From: Delphinapterus leucas
Taxonomy: Eukaryota > Chordata > Mammalia > Artiodactyla > Monodontidae
DNA length: 64,000 nt
Assembly: GCF_002288925.2 (NCBI RefSeq)
Contig: NW_022098002.1
Location: 1,122,741 to 1,186,740 of the forward strand
Direction of reading: 5' to 3'
Part shown: piece by piece, positions 45,684 through 57,039 of the stretch
How the letters are laid out: each line of letters opens with the position of its first letter
How positions within the stretch are numbered: the first letter of the stretch is position 1
Made by a program: the position numbers and the translations under genes
The notes under the pieces: generated by a model
The model's input: the letters and a program-made list of their open reading frames with translations, nothing else
Databases searched by the model: none
Told to the model about the DNA's origin: nothing

Positions 45684-47045
45684 CAAGCACACACATGCAT
45701 ACACACACACATATACCCATAGACACACACAGATACACATCCACACATATACACATACATATACACACACACATATACCCATAGACACACACACACACAT
45801 ACACATACATATATACACACACGTATACCCATACACACACACACATACACATACATATATATACACACATATATACCCAGACACACAGTTACACACACAC
45901 GCACACACATANACACACACATATATACACACACATATACCCATAGACACACACACATGCACACACATATACACATACANATATACACACATATACCCAT
46001 AGACATACACACACACATATACACATACATATACCCATAGACACACATAGATACACACACATACACACATACATACACACACACACATACCCATAGACAC
46101 ACACACATGCACACACATACACATACATATATACACATACATATACCCATAGACACACACAGATACACACACATATACACAAACATACATACACACACAT
46201 ACACACACACACATACCCAGACACACATAGATACACACACACATGCACACACATATACACATACATATATACACACACATATACCCATAGACACACACAG
46301 ATACACACCCAGACACACACATATATATACCCACATATATAAACACATGCATACACACTCTATACACACATATACACACAGATATACTCACACATATAAA
46401 CACATGCACACACACTCTATACACACATATGCATGTGCACATGCACACATATATACATACACACATACCAACAGACACACACACATATATACCCACATAT
46501 ACAAACGCATGCATACACTCTATACACACATATACAACGCACATACACACATGAACACACATATACACACCAATAGACACATATATACACACATGCACAC
46601 ACGTATACACATACATATATACACACACATATACCAAGACACACATAGATACACACATAGATATACCCACATAAACACATGCACACACACTCTATACACA
46701 CATGCACATGCATATACACACATGCACACACATATACCAACAGACACACAGATACACACACATATACACACATAGATATACCCACATATATAAGCACATG
46801 CACACCCACACTCTATACACATACATATACACATGCATAGACACACATATACACGTGTATATATATACACATGCCTATACACACATGCACACATATATAC
46901 ACATGCGTATATACAAATGTATACACACGTATATGCAGATTGTATATATACATGTAATACACAGGTGTATATACACACATATGCCCGTACACATATATAT
47001 ACACACACATTCACATCATGTATGTAGCACACACATATACATAAA
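45684..47045 (+). repeat. 1.36-kb CA/TA-rich compound satellite
   Basis: A long array of CACA, CATA and TATA words in which a phrase like 'atacccatagacacacac' recurs at irregular spacing of about 40-110 bases between 45712 and 46295; later parts use 'accaacagacacac' and 'ccacatata' variants, and the last 250 bases are more TATA/TGTA-rich. Two undetermined bases (45912 and 45980) lie inside. Long open frames on both strands (up to 358 codons on the minus strand) arise only because the repeat words lack stops. It looks like a microsatellite that has expanded into a higher-order minisatellite. Confidence 0.95.
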
Positions 47046-47069
47046 CACTAGATTATAAAAATCAGTGCA

Positions 47070-47290
47070 CTCTGCATTTTAGATTTCGGTGGGGAGCCTG
47101 GGTTTAAATCCCAGATCTACTATGTGCCCCCCTTGTGATCCTGGGTAAGCCATTTCACCCTCCTTTGCCTCAGACTAAGGAGAGCACCACTCACCTACAG
47201 GGCTACTGAGACATAAGAAGTTACCACAGGCAAGGCCCAGGTGTCCTACCTCATCCGTAGCAGGTGCTGACGCTAGTAAACTCAAGAGAG
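47070..47290 (+). mobile_element. MIR SINE
   Basis: MIR order with the tRNA-like head 'gcctgggtttaaatcccagatctactatgtgcc', the core 'ttgtgatcctgggtaagccatttcaccctcc' and 'ctacagggctactgagac', and the 3' end 'tagcaggtgctgacgc'. Confidence 0.8.
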
Positions 47291-49245
47291 AGCTAAACTC
47301 AATGGGCTTCAGCATTTCTTGTGGAAACTACCGGCTGTAACTTGTCACATCAGGAAAGCTTCATGGAAGAGGCCTGTTCCTTGAAGGATACTTCTTTCTA
47401 GCCGCTTAAAAATCGGCATGTTGGGTCAGGTTTCTCCACCAAGACAAGAAGATGACAGGCAGAAGCTGTGGGGGTCATGCTAACCTCACTGCTCCCTTGA
47501 TCATGAAAACATACAATAAAGTAATATGGCGCATGCAGGCGATCTTCATGCTGAGCAGAAACCACTCCTGCCATTTAGAGTGTTTCCTTTGGCGACCTGC
47601 ACAACAATAACCACGTACGTCAGACGAAAGCTTCCGTCCGGCACTAACACAAAAGCCCTCTGACAACATAACCATTATCCAACGAAACTGTGTACCTCCT
47701 AATCTGTTCTTACCGTCTATAAGCCATCTGTCTTGACCCAGCAGTAGTGAAGTGAGACTCACATGCTTGAAAACATATTTAGCATGCATTTTAAGTGGGG
47801 AGAAAGAACTCAGGGTGATATCTGCTACGCATGCATTACTGAAAGATGTATGAACTTTATTATGAAAAAATAAAAGGTGGATAAAGAATCCCTTGGTAAT
47901 AAAAATGTACACATAAAAAGTATTGGATATCAAAATCCAATGAAAAATTTTCCCCCTTTGGCAGTCAAACAAAAATTCCAGGAAAATAGTTTAACCTCCC
48001 TTCACAAAGTTCAAAGGTAGCTATTGGTTATTAACTTGCTAATGTAAGAGATAATATTTTGGTATAGATATCTGACCAATAATTGCTTATATGCCCTATA
48101 AAGTTTAGAATTTTTTTTGCATTAAATATATTTAATATGCAATTATCATCGTAACAGTCCAACAGCTATTTACTGTACATAATTCTATTCAGATGTATTA
48201 TAATCTCCTAGAATTCTGCATATTTAAATTTTAATGTAAACCATTCACCTAGAGGGATAAGAGGTGCTCGTAATTATTTTTAAGAGAGAAGAATGTTTTA
48301 AAGAAGCGGAAAACATGTATACATTGAAGAATAAGTTCATTTAGTTTCTAAAATTCTGATAAGCCCTGTAATTGACACGATGCTCCGTAACATAAAGTCT
48401 CAGCTTTAAAAAACTATCACGCATGCGCCTAAATTCATCTTTTACAGATTCCAAGCATCAAGGAGGATTTCATGCCTGTAAGCCTGAAGAACACTCTGGC
48501 TGGTCACTAAGCTGCTCGGCACACGTGGATGAGGGCCTCAGCTGGGGACCTGGCCCTGGGATCCTAGCTCAGACCCCATGGTCATTAAGTCGCTTTGTGA
48601 TTTCAGTGAAGTCCCAGAGCCATAGGTTCCAAATAAGAATTTACCAAAACAGTCATGGAAAGTACTGGCAGAATGGTCCTCCTGTGTCTTCTGGTACGTG
48701 GGCTCTGCACGTGGACACACATATTACACCCAATTACAGCATCCCAGAGTGAGGGGGAGTCTAGAGAGAGGCAATTACTACAGCAAACGAGACAGGAAAC
48801 ATCCTCTTTCATCGCTCAAGGAAACAGAAATTGTTCCTTGTCTCCCAGCAAACATGGGAAAACTCTCTAGCATTTCAGCAGTTAGGGGGTCTCCCCGGAG
48901 GTGTGGAGAAGAAGGCCACGTTAAATCCTGCTGAGCTGGCAGCCCTCGGGGCTCCTTCTTAGCAGGGCTGCCAGGAGCCGCTGCTGGGGGACGGGCCAGA
49001 GACATGATGGGACAGTGGCCGGGGGCGGGCCCTTCCCGGAGCGTGCCCGGTAAGGGCAGGACGGGTGGGGGAGAATGGGGGGCGGGGGGGGGGGGGAGAC
49101 TGACGTTTCTTTGGTAATAAAAATGCAATTTATATAAACTATAGGAGACTTGGTGGGAAAGTAAAAGAGGTAATTGTTCGCATTCCAAACGTTTTAATAT
49201 ATAAACTGTGTAACCATCACTCATGAGTAGCGCAGCTGCTAACAA
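47291..49245. other. Unique sequence, no gene recognised
   Basis: A 165-codon minus-strand frame (47475-47972) has no known domain and poor codon character. 48000-48420 is AT-rich. 48530-48640 may hold a worn MIR. A G-run (ggcgggggggggggggag) lies at 49081-49098. Confidence 0.4.
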
Positions 49246-49271
49246 TTTCTCTTTTTTTTTTTTTTCCCCAG

Positions 49272-49365
49272 GATAGAATTCATGCTGAAGCCAAGAGATG
49301 TTTCTCTAGTGAATGATATTTTGAAACTCGGGTCAAAACAGAACTGTGACATAATAAATTTTTAA
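49272..49365 (+). other. Candidate terminal exon-like segment
   Basis: A long T tract and ccccag (49249-49271) form a strong 3' splice-site-like signal, followed by a 30-codon open frame that ends at TAA (49363-49365), with AATAAA at 49353-49358. I recognise no protein. The T run could equally be a retroposon tail, so this is weak. Confidence 0.15.
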
Positions 49366-51181
49366 GAAGTCAGGAAAGCTTGTAGTCTGAAATGTGAAGG
49401 AAGCCCCAGTTTTTACCCCAATTAGGAAGGACCTTGTCTGTTTCAGCGCCCAGGACAGCGCGGGCTCAGTCCGGAGGGAGGGGCTGCTCCCTGCACACAT
49501 CTGTTTCCAGCGCGAGGCTGGTATGCAAACTATTGTCCATTGGAAGTGTGTGGGGTAACGTCTGCCAGGGTTAAAGGCTGGGTCAATCTGATCAAGAAGC
49601 TAAAATTAGCTTCTGTGTGTTTTCCTGAAAAGAAAAAAAAATACTGTAAAGCTCTTTGTTTTCCTTCAAGGGCTCTTCTCAGATTTCAGTTTCTGGTGTG
49701 TAAACTACCAGGAAACAGACGGCTCTGACAAGTGACTTCTTGTTTGCTGCCTTATGCGTTATGAAACCCCGTGACAGTTTACCTGAGCTGAAGGACGCTT
49801 GCAAAAAGTAAGCCTTCTGACCCAATTCACATTTTCCCATTTAAAAGTATTAGTGTTATGAAATTATTCAGAGTGAATGCATTTGGAAATTCAAAACCAG
49901 AACTATATTTTAAAATATGTGATGGTTTGGCAAAGCCCAAACATATTAAGAAACTCATCATTCTGAGAAGTATTGGGGTGAGTTCTAGGTCACAGATTAC
50001 TGGTAGTCTTGACAGGGCTCTGATTATTTTCATAGGAAGTGAGTTCCTTAAGACAAAAGAGAGGGGGAAACATTCACATCAGAACTCCACGCCAGTAATA
50101 ATTTGACAAACTCAAAGAGCAGAAAGGAATCATAGAGACAAAACAGGCAGTCATGAGATAATTCAAGACAAACATCAATATGCTTTTAGGCTTAATAGTT
50201 AATGTTCACATATATGGGAGACAGGAAAAAAGGAGAAAGAGAATTCTTGGTTATGTTTCAGACTTTGTGATCAAGGCAGAAATAAACCCAAAGCAGAAGC
50301 ACGTCTGAGATTTATTTACACCCTCAGAGATTTGCTTTTTCTTATAATGGGTAAGTCAGATTATAATGATCTATTTTTGCTTCAGCAAAATACCTCTTTA
50401 ATATTTTAACTACTTAAATATTATTAATTAAAAATAATACAATGAAATGTGATTTTAAAAAGAGCTATAATGTAACAAGTATTTTTGGGTGTATGTGTTT
50501 TACTACAGTTAAATACTTTCCTGTTAAAGCGACGTCTGAGAGAAGACATAAACAGCTTCTCCCCCAAACACAAAATGTTGTAAAAAATACCTCAACCAAC
50601 ATGAAAATACTGTGTATTTGGGTCATTTACAACCACAGGATTTCCTTTTTTCTAAACATCCTCCCAATTTCAGTGGCTCTTTAAATTTAGAGCTCATTAA
50701 AAAGATTTGGATCGCATACCAGAAGTATGTAAAATATTTGGCAAAACTCACTTATATATAAAATTTACTTATTTGTAAAATATATATAAAATTACCTAAT
50801 TTTTATATTTAAATGCCCTCTAGAACTCTACGTAGAATGACAGGTACCCACTAAATGTTTTATTATTTTTCTTGGGTCAGAAATTGCTGGGGAAAACACC
50901 CATTATACATTTTGACATTAATAAAATTCTATATTATCCCTATTTTCTCACTACCCACACTTCAGTTTAAAATCAACCCTCTTTTCACAGTTCTTTTTTT
51001 TAAACGGGAATCGTAATATTAAACTGTATACAATAGCTGTCTGTGGATCCATCAAGCCTTGCCGTCTCTGAGTAAGCCTTCCTAACTGTATCATCTTAAG
51101 CGTAGCTGACGCCACCTGGTCTTCAGGGTCCCTAAGTCGTCTCCCGGCCTCGCCTCCTGTCTGCTCCACCCCCTGGGGATT
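49366..51181. other. AT-rich unique sequence
   Basis: No gene is recognised. 50380-50950 is very AT-rich. Confidence 0.4.
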
Positions 51182-51205
51182 CCCCCCCCCCCCCCCCCGC
51201 CCCCG
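51182..51205 (+). repeat. C17 run with a C-rich end
   Basis: Seventeen consecutive C (51182-51198), one G, then five C. Homopolymer length is uncertain in an assembly. Confidence 0.95.
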
Positions 51206-51375
51206 GATTTGGCATCTCCTGAAGCTATGACCTGATCTTCCTTCCTTTCCTTTTCCATATACTGCTTTTCAGGAAACTCATCACAGACACGATTTCAGAC
51301 AGCCCTGTTTTAGCATAGGTGCGTGGATGGCCATCGGGGGTGCGTTAACTCCGTGATCAGGTTAGGATGTATGAT

Positions 51376-51822
51376 ACAGCGACTCCACGCTGAGGCAAAC
51401 CCAAGCGCCGCTTCCACGCCAGCACGGCCATGCCCAGCAGCATCACCAGCGCCTCAGACCCAAGCCCACCTGGTCACCTGCCGTCTCCCGGAAAGCTGCT
51501 TCTACGTGCCTCACGCACTGATGATGCTACCAAACCCCGCGCCTCTGAGACCCCCTCCTTCGAAAGGTGTCAATTAGCCGCCCATCCAAGACGGCCTGTC
51601 GCACGAGCCCGGGGGGCTGTGGCCCCGTCCTCTTCCACTCAAAGGCAGCAACATGCAGGAGGCCCCGGGGCTGCGCCCGCGGCCGAGAGAACCCAGGTAC
51701 TCGCCTGTGCGGCGCCCACGGCATCTTTCCGAGTCACTCCTGCCCCTGCCAGGCCCAGCCCAGCACGGGCTCCCCGGTACCCGTGTTCAGCAGCTGAACG
51801 CGCCACGTGACAGCCTCGTTCT
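51376..51822. promoter_or_regulatory. Orphan CpG island
   Basis: By hand count about 37 CpG dinucleotides fall in 447 bases at roughly 64% G+C, giving an observed/expected ratio near 0.8, against AT-rich flanks. It contains no tandem repeat or SINE I recognise. A 126-codon frame (51430-51810, plus) is Ala/Pro/Arg/Ser-rich, as any GC-rich frame would be. Such islands in mammals usually mark a promoter of a gene, antisense RNA or lncRNA, or an exon-rich 5' end. No TATA box or splice donor stands out. Confidence 0.65.
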
Positions 51823-51837
51823 CAAGTGGGGATGAGT

Positions 51838-51915
51838 TCAACAGCCAGGATGTGAGGATTAAATGGAATAACGTATGTCACACGCCTGGTACATTGTAAT
51901 GCTCAGTCTTTGCAG
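51838..51915 (+). mobile_element. MIR SINE 3' part
   Basis: 'gtgaggattaaatggaataacgtatgtcacacgcctggtacattgtaatgctcag' spacing matches the MIR 3' half closely. It abuts the CpG island. Confidence 0.75.
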
Positions 51916-52224
51916 CTATTATGTGAACATCCTAGCACTGATGTAGTGCTTCTGTTCTCCTCCACCTTCTGCCTTGGACTCTGGGGCTGTGCATTTGCTG
52001 CCTTCTCACCTCCTAAACGAGATTTCAGAAGGAGGGGGCAGTCATTATTGCATTAAATCACTTCCAGCACCTAGCACAGTGCCTTACATATCCTAGGTGT
52101 TTACTAAATACTTTGTCTTTCTGAAATCACTTTTTCTTGGGCCAGAAATTACAGAGGTGGAGGAGGGAGGGAGGGGAACCACACAGGGCTTTTTTAAACT
52201 TGTTTTAAACATCTAAATCCTTTA
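51916..52224. other. Unique sequence
   Basis: 52060-52120 may be another MIR 3' end ('cagcacctagcacagtgccttacata'). No gene. Confidence 0.45.
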
Positions 52225-52559
52225 CAGTAAGTCCCCTACATATGAACAAGTTCCATTCCAAGAGCACCTTCGTTAAGTCCAATTTGTTCGTAAGTCCAAC
52301 AAAGTTAGCCTAGGTGCCCAGCTAACAGAACTGGCTATATGGTACCGTACTATAATAGGCTTATAATACCTTTCACACAAATAATATGTACATAAAAAAC
52401 AAACACAAAAACTTAAAAAAGCATTTTTAATCTTGCAGTACAGCACCTTGAAAAGTACACTAGTACAGTACAACAGCTGGCGTCCAGGGGCTGGCACGCA
52501 CGTTTGCATCTTTGAAAGTTCGCAACTAACTGGAAGGTTCGTTTGTAGGGGACGTACTG
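52225..52559. mobile_element. Pogo/Tigger-like miniature transposon
   Basis: The element is bounded by 23-base terminal inverted repeats that match at 20 of 23 positions (left cagtaagtcccctacatatg; right, reversed, cagtacgtcccctacaaacg). A TA dinucleotide, the target of Tc1/mariner-class transposases, precedes the left end; on the right it has mutated. The interior (335 bases in all) includes repeats of 'gttcgtaagtcc' and 'tagtacagtacaacagctgg' and cannot encode a transposase, so it is a non-autonomous internal-deletion form. Confidence 0.75.
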
Positions 52560-53318
52560 GGCTTGCAAAGAAATCAATCCCCTGTAGGAGTCAGTTGCAT
52601 TCAGGCTGCAATGGGGCACAGTGCCTGAGGATGCAAGACCCACAGCTAAGAACGTTCCCGACGAAGTTTAACGTACAGAGTGTCCTTCAAAATATCAGAC
52701 TCCGTGAGACTGTAGCAGACACAGCAAACCTAGACATGTCACAAAACATAACTTTAAAAAATGTACTAGACCAAATGTATTACAAAACTTAAGGTTCGCA
52801 AAATAGCAGACAAATAAATTAAAAGGTGGCTTAATTAAGCTATGTTGAATAAGTACAGCCAGTCTAGTTTGGAGAACTAGTTCAAATATCTGTAGTCAGA
52901 GGACTGTGGAGTATTTCTCAGTAGAACGCCTAAGGGGTCTGATGTATATATAGATACAACATTTGAATCAGCAAATTGTTTTTGTACAAGTAGAGGCTCC
53001 TAAAGTTATGTTATATGCTTAAAAGTTTGGTGTAGGTAGCATCATTTTCACTTTGCTTAAACTGTTAATACGCTAAGCAAATCCTTTCTACAGGTATTGT
53101 AAAGGTATAGTTATGAATCCAAATTAATGAGGCAAGTTAAAATAACCTGACTTTAATTCAACACACCTCGTTACTTTTCAATTCTGAAATCTTATCAAGA
53201 ATGACCTAAGCCCCCTTATAAGCTTCAAATTGCTATCTGAAATGATTTCACATTAGTAACCCTGGAACAGTGCTGGAGTTAGGGGCACTGTGCAGTCAGA
53301 AATGCACGTATAACTTTA
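52560..53318. other. Unique sequence
   Basis: No gene is recognised. Confidence 0.4.
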
Positions 53319-53458
53319 CAGTTGGCCCTCTGTACCCACAGGTACTTTGTACAGGCGGTTCCTCGTCTGCGGATTCAATCATCCTTGGATGGGGTAGCAC
53401 TGCAGTATTTACTAAGAAATCCTTATAATAAGTGGCCGTGTTGTTCAAGGGTCAATTG
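53319..53458. mobile_element. Short Tigger-like miniature transposon
   Basis: Left end cagttggccctctgtaccc and reversed right end caattgacccttgaacaac are the typical termini of MER2/Tigger-related elements; a TA precedes the left end. Only 140 bases remain, so most of the interior is deleted. Confidence 0.65.
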
Positions 53459-53904
53459 CATGTATAAAATGAAGAATTTGTACAGTGATTATTTCTTATA
53501 ATTTAACAAATAGCTACTGAATACACATTAACTTCAAGGCACTACATCATATGTTTGGAAAAGAGTCCTAAGGCAGAATCTCTGACTTTAACAATCTGTA
53601 AATCAGTTTTATTAAAAGATAAGGATGTGTTCCATTGCTTCAACCCCCCACTGGCTAAAATGGCTTCCAGGGGATCCAAAGGAACTGCCTCTGTAGTTTC
53701 TGATATTCAGAGACAACCACATGTTCAGGAATTGAGAAAGCCACTGTGCTTGCTCAGGCTAAGACACAGGCTCAGGCTAAGACCTGAGAAGACCTTAATC
53801 TTTTTCACCTTAGGATGATCCCTGGCACAGACGCACCCAACAACAATAAAAACGAAACAGAACAAAAGCGAACCCTGGGAAGCAGGAGAATCTGATTTCC
53901 AGAG
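53459..53904. other. Unique sequence
   Basis: A short imperfect duplication, ggctcaggctaagac-type, lies at 53755-53783. An 87-codon frame (53555-53818) has no known domain. Confidence 0.4.
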
Positions 53905-54540
53905 TTAACTTTTATCCAATTCGAATGTCAAGTTTTCGACCACAAAAAAGAAATAGGAAAGTATGACCTGCTCAAAGGAGTAAAATAAATCCAGAGAAAA
54001 CATACCTGAGGAGGCTTAGACTTTGGACTTACTAAACAACTGTACAAAAAACATGCTCAAAGGGCTACACAACAAAGTCAGGAAAATGACAGAGGCTTGA
54101 TAAAGAGACAGAAATTATAAGAAGGAACTATAAAGAAATTTTGGAGCTGAGAAGTAGATAAAATGAAAAATACAATAGAAGGGTTCAAAAGCAGATTCGG
54201 GCAAGCAGAAGAATCAGCGAACTTGAAGATAAGAAATGTGAAATTATTGAGTCTAAGGAACAGAAAGGAAAAAAATGAAGAAAAGTGAACAGGGCCTAAG
54301 GGACAAGTGGGACAACATTAAGCAGAGCAACATGCACACTGTGCAAGTTCCAGGAGGAGCAGAGCGAGGAAAGGGCAGAGAGAGTACTTGAAGAACTGAC
54401 GGCTGACAACGTCCAAGTCTGATAAAAGACAGGATTCTACAAATCAAAGAAGCTAGACAAACGAGTGGGAAAAACCCAAAGAGATCTACACTAAGACCAT
54501 GTAATCAAACTGTCAAAAAATTAAGACAAAGAGAGAATCT
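53905..54540 (+). mobile_element. Ancient L1M, ORF1 5' part
   Basis: The L1M ORF1 order is clear: 'ggaactataaagaaattttggagctgagaag', 'gaagaatcagcgaacttgaagataag', 'gaaattattgagtctaaggaacagaaagg', 'gggacaagtgggacaac', 'gaagctagacaaacgagt' and 'acaaagagagaatctt'. Frame is broken by many indels. Continues at 54882 after an inserted element. Confidence 0.85.
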
Positions 54541-54860
54541 TTGAGGGCGAAATGAGGTTAGGATGGATGTGCACACTACTGTATATAAACAGGTAAACAA
54601 CAGCACCTGCTGTACAGCACAGGGGGCCCATATTCAGCATCTTGTAATAACCTGCAATGGGAAAGAATCTGCAAAAGAGTGTATATATACGTGTGTGATT
54701 TTATATTTATACACACACACACACACACACACATAACTTTGCTGTACACTTGAAACTAACACAACATTGTAAATTAACTATACGTCAATTTAAAAAATTG
54801 AACAGGTGAAAATAGCAATACAATTGCAAATTATTAAAATCTATCAGCTTTCAAATCATT
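54541..54860 (+). mobile_element. Younger L1 3' end inserted into the L1M
   Basis: The order 'cactactgtatataaacaggtaaacaac', 'ctgtacagcacagggggcccatattc', 'cttgtaataacctgcaatgg', 'gaatctgcaaaagagtgtatata' and 'actttgctgtacacttgaaactaacacaacattg' is the 3' end of the L1 lineage common in cetartiodactyls. It includes a CA repeat (54711-54732). Flanking words 'aaagagagaatctt' (54527-54540) and a GA-expanded 'aaagagag…gtctt' (54857-54881) look like the target-site duplication. Confidence 0.8.
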
Positions 54861-54881
54861 AAAGAGAGAGAGAGAGAGTCT

Positions 54882-55450
54882 TGAAAGCAGCCAGAGAGAA
54901 GAATCTCATCAGACACAAGGGGTGCTCAAAGAAGATGTCAGCCAATTTCCCGACAGAAATCTTAGAGGCCAGAAGAGCCACTGGTTGATACATTCAAAGT
55001 GCTGAAAGAAAAACACTGTCAAATGAGAATTCTATATGCAGCAAAACTGTCCTTCAAAAATGAGGAAGAAATTAAGACTCCCCAGATAAAAGCTAAGAAG
55101 GTAAAGGAAGCTAGACAGTAACTCAAAGCCATATGAAGACATGACGAGCCCCAGTAAAGGTGGCCACAGAGACGTTACAAAGCTAGTGTTACCGTAATTT
55201 TGCTTGGTAACTCTGCCTTTCATTTTCTACATTATTTAAAAGGCAAGTGTATGAAAAACTACTTAGTAATCTATGGTATTGGGCACACAGAGTATAAAGA
55301 TGTAATCCGTGACATCAATAACAGCAAGAGCTGTAGTAAAGTTAAGTTGGTATACATTCAATCAGATTACTGTAACTTTAGGATTTTAAGTGTAACCCAC
55401 ATGGTAACTACAAAGAAAGTGTCTATAGAATGTACACAAAAGGCAATGGG
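54882..55450 (+). mobile_element. Ancient L1M, ORF1 3' part and following spacer
   Basis: Resumes exactly where the first part stopped: 'gaaagcagccagagagaagaatctcatcag', 'cagaaatcttagaggccagaag', 'cattcaaagtgctgaaagaaaaacactgtcaa', 'gaattctatatgcagcaaaactgtccttc', then the spacer 'acagtaactcaaagccatatgaag' and 'gtataaagatgtaatccgtgac'. Stops and indels abound. Confidence 0.85.
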
Positions 55451-55459
55451 AAGGGAAAA

Positions 55460-55640
55460 GGTGAGGATTTGGTTCCAGTTCTGCCATTTACTAACCACGT
55501 AGCCCCAGGCTGCCCACTTAACCTTTTGGAATCTTAGTTTCCTTATTTATAATTAGGGCTAATAGCACGTGCCCTGACTATTTCAGAGTCAGAGTGAGGA
55601 ACAAATGATCTAATGTAAGTAAAACACTTGAGTAAACGAA
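55460..55640 (+). mobile_element. MIR SINE
   Basis: MIR order: 'ggttccagttctgccatttactaaccacgtagcc', 'cttaaccttttggaatcttagtttccttatttataa', 'agggctaatagcacgtgccc' and a decayed end. Well recognisable. Confidence 0.85.
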
Positions 55641-57039
55641 CTTTCCGTACAGAACCTGGGTGCGTGATGAGAACATACACTTTATGTGAACTGACACGGC
55701 GCTGCCTGCGCCTGCATTCCTGACGTCTGTAGTATCTATGGTCCCGTCCCCGCACTGTCTTTATATATAAAAGAGGATGATGTGGGCCCCTGGCCATTTT
55801 CCGCTCCATCTACAAATAACAGTATTTCATGAGTGGAAGGATATTCTCATGTTCTAATTAGTAATGACAGATCAATTTTTAGTTATGTGGACCTCATGGT
55901 AGTAGCTCAGGAATCTCCACGTGCCATTTGAATGTATATCTCAAAAGAAGATAAAGTATTAATTCACCTCCTTGGTCCAGCCTTTGGCGCAGCTGTGTAA
56001 TAATGAGGTACCCCTCAGAAGGACCACTTTCGACCAAGGAGTTACATACCTCCAGTGGGATGCAATTAGTTCTTAGACGATCCACAAGAAATTGGTTACC
56101 ATTAATACCACTGAAGTTTACAAATGATTAAAAACCCAGACCTGAACATATTCAGGGCCACCCACACACCCGGATACAGTCTCTTGAGCCCAGGAGGAAG
56201 CAGATGCCCCCTAACCTTGCCTGTAGGGGGTGCCCTTCCTGAGATGCCTTTAGAGATCTACACAGGGCCCCACATCACAACGACCAGGTGAATAAAGGGG
56301 CCAAATGACTGACAGCCTCCAGTATAATGAAAACAGCTGCAAGTGAGTCAGGGATCTGTAGCAAAATTAAAGACATTTTAGCGAAACCAACGTAATGATA
56401 CAAATAACTAAGCTTTTTTTCTTTTTTCCAGATGAGTACCAAACACCAAGGTCCCGGGTAGGAGAGATGGGGACCAAAACCTCCAGTGCAGGTGAGCACT
56501 GCTTTCAGCACATCTAACAACAGACGCCATGCTCTCCTTCTGCCCACTCGCACCTGCGAATTCTCACCATCAAGGCAGGAACATCTGTTCCCGTTCCACC
56601 CTCACAAATGAGTCACCCATGGTTTGTCACAGCGTCACCCTAAACACTGGCAGCCATACATCCAGCTTGCATCCTAACAGCCGTGCGGACAGCGGTGCTC
56701 TGTGCAGAGCCAGGAATGTGCCCTGAGTACACTTCCTCCGCTAAGTCTCCAGGGCGGCACATGAGGCCTGAGCCTCTCAAGATGAACCGTGCTAGCATTA
56801 AAGCCAAAGGGAGTATCATGCCTGGAGTTTGCTTAGGAATAAGACAGGCTGAGAGCAGTGGGTCAGAGTATAGATTAAACAAGATGGAGCCCAACTTGAT
56901 AAACGGTGGCGGCTGGCTGAGGGGTACTTATGTCATACTGCCTAATGTTATACGTTTAAAATTGTCTCAGATGAAAAGTTTTAAAAAGTGAATTCTCTTT
57001 TAGTCTGGTACATATTTGGACCACGGCTATCTCAGCTTT
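55641..57039. other. Unique sequence
   Basis: No gene is recognised. A T/C-rich tract lies at 56412-56430. A 102-codon frame (56683-56991) has no known domain. Confidence 0.4.

Noticed and set aside
45566..46775. Very long open frames (222 to 358 codons) on both strands with Cys/Val/Tyr or His/Thr/Ile repeats
   Set aside because: They lie wholly in the CA/TA satellite and exist because its words contain no stop codons; they also cross N bases.
45684..47045. Periodic array resembling a CRISPR
   Set aside because: Spacing is irregular, 'spacers' are themselves CA repeats, there are no cas genes and the DNA is mammalian.
47475..47972. 165-codon minus-strand frame
   Set aside because: No domain, no initiation context of note and composition typical of random AT-rich DNA.
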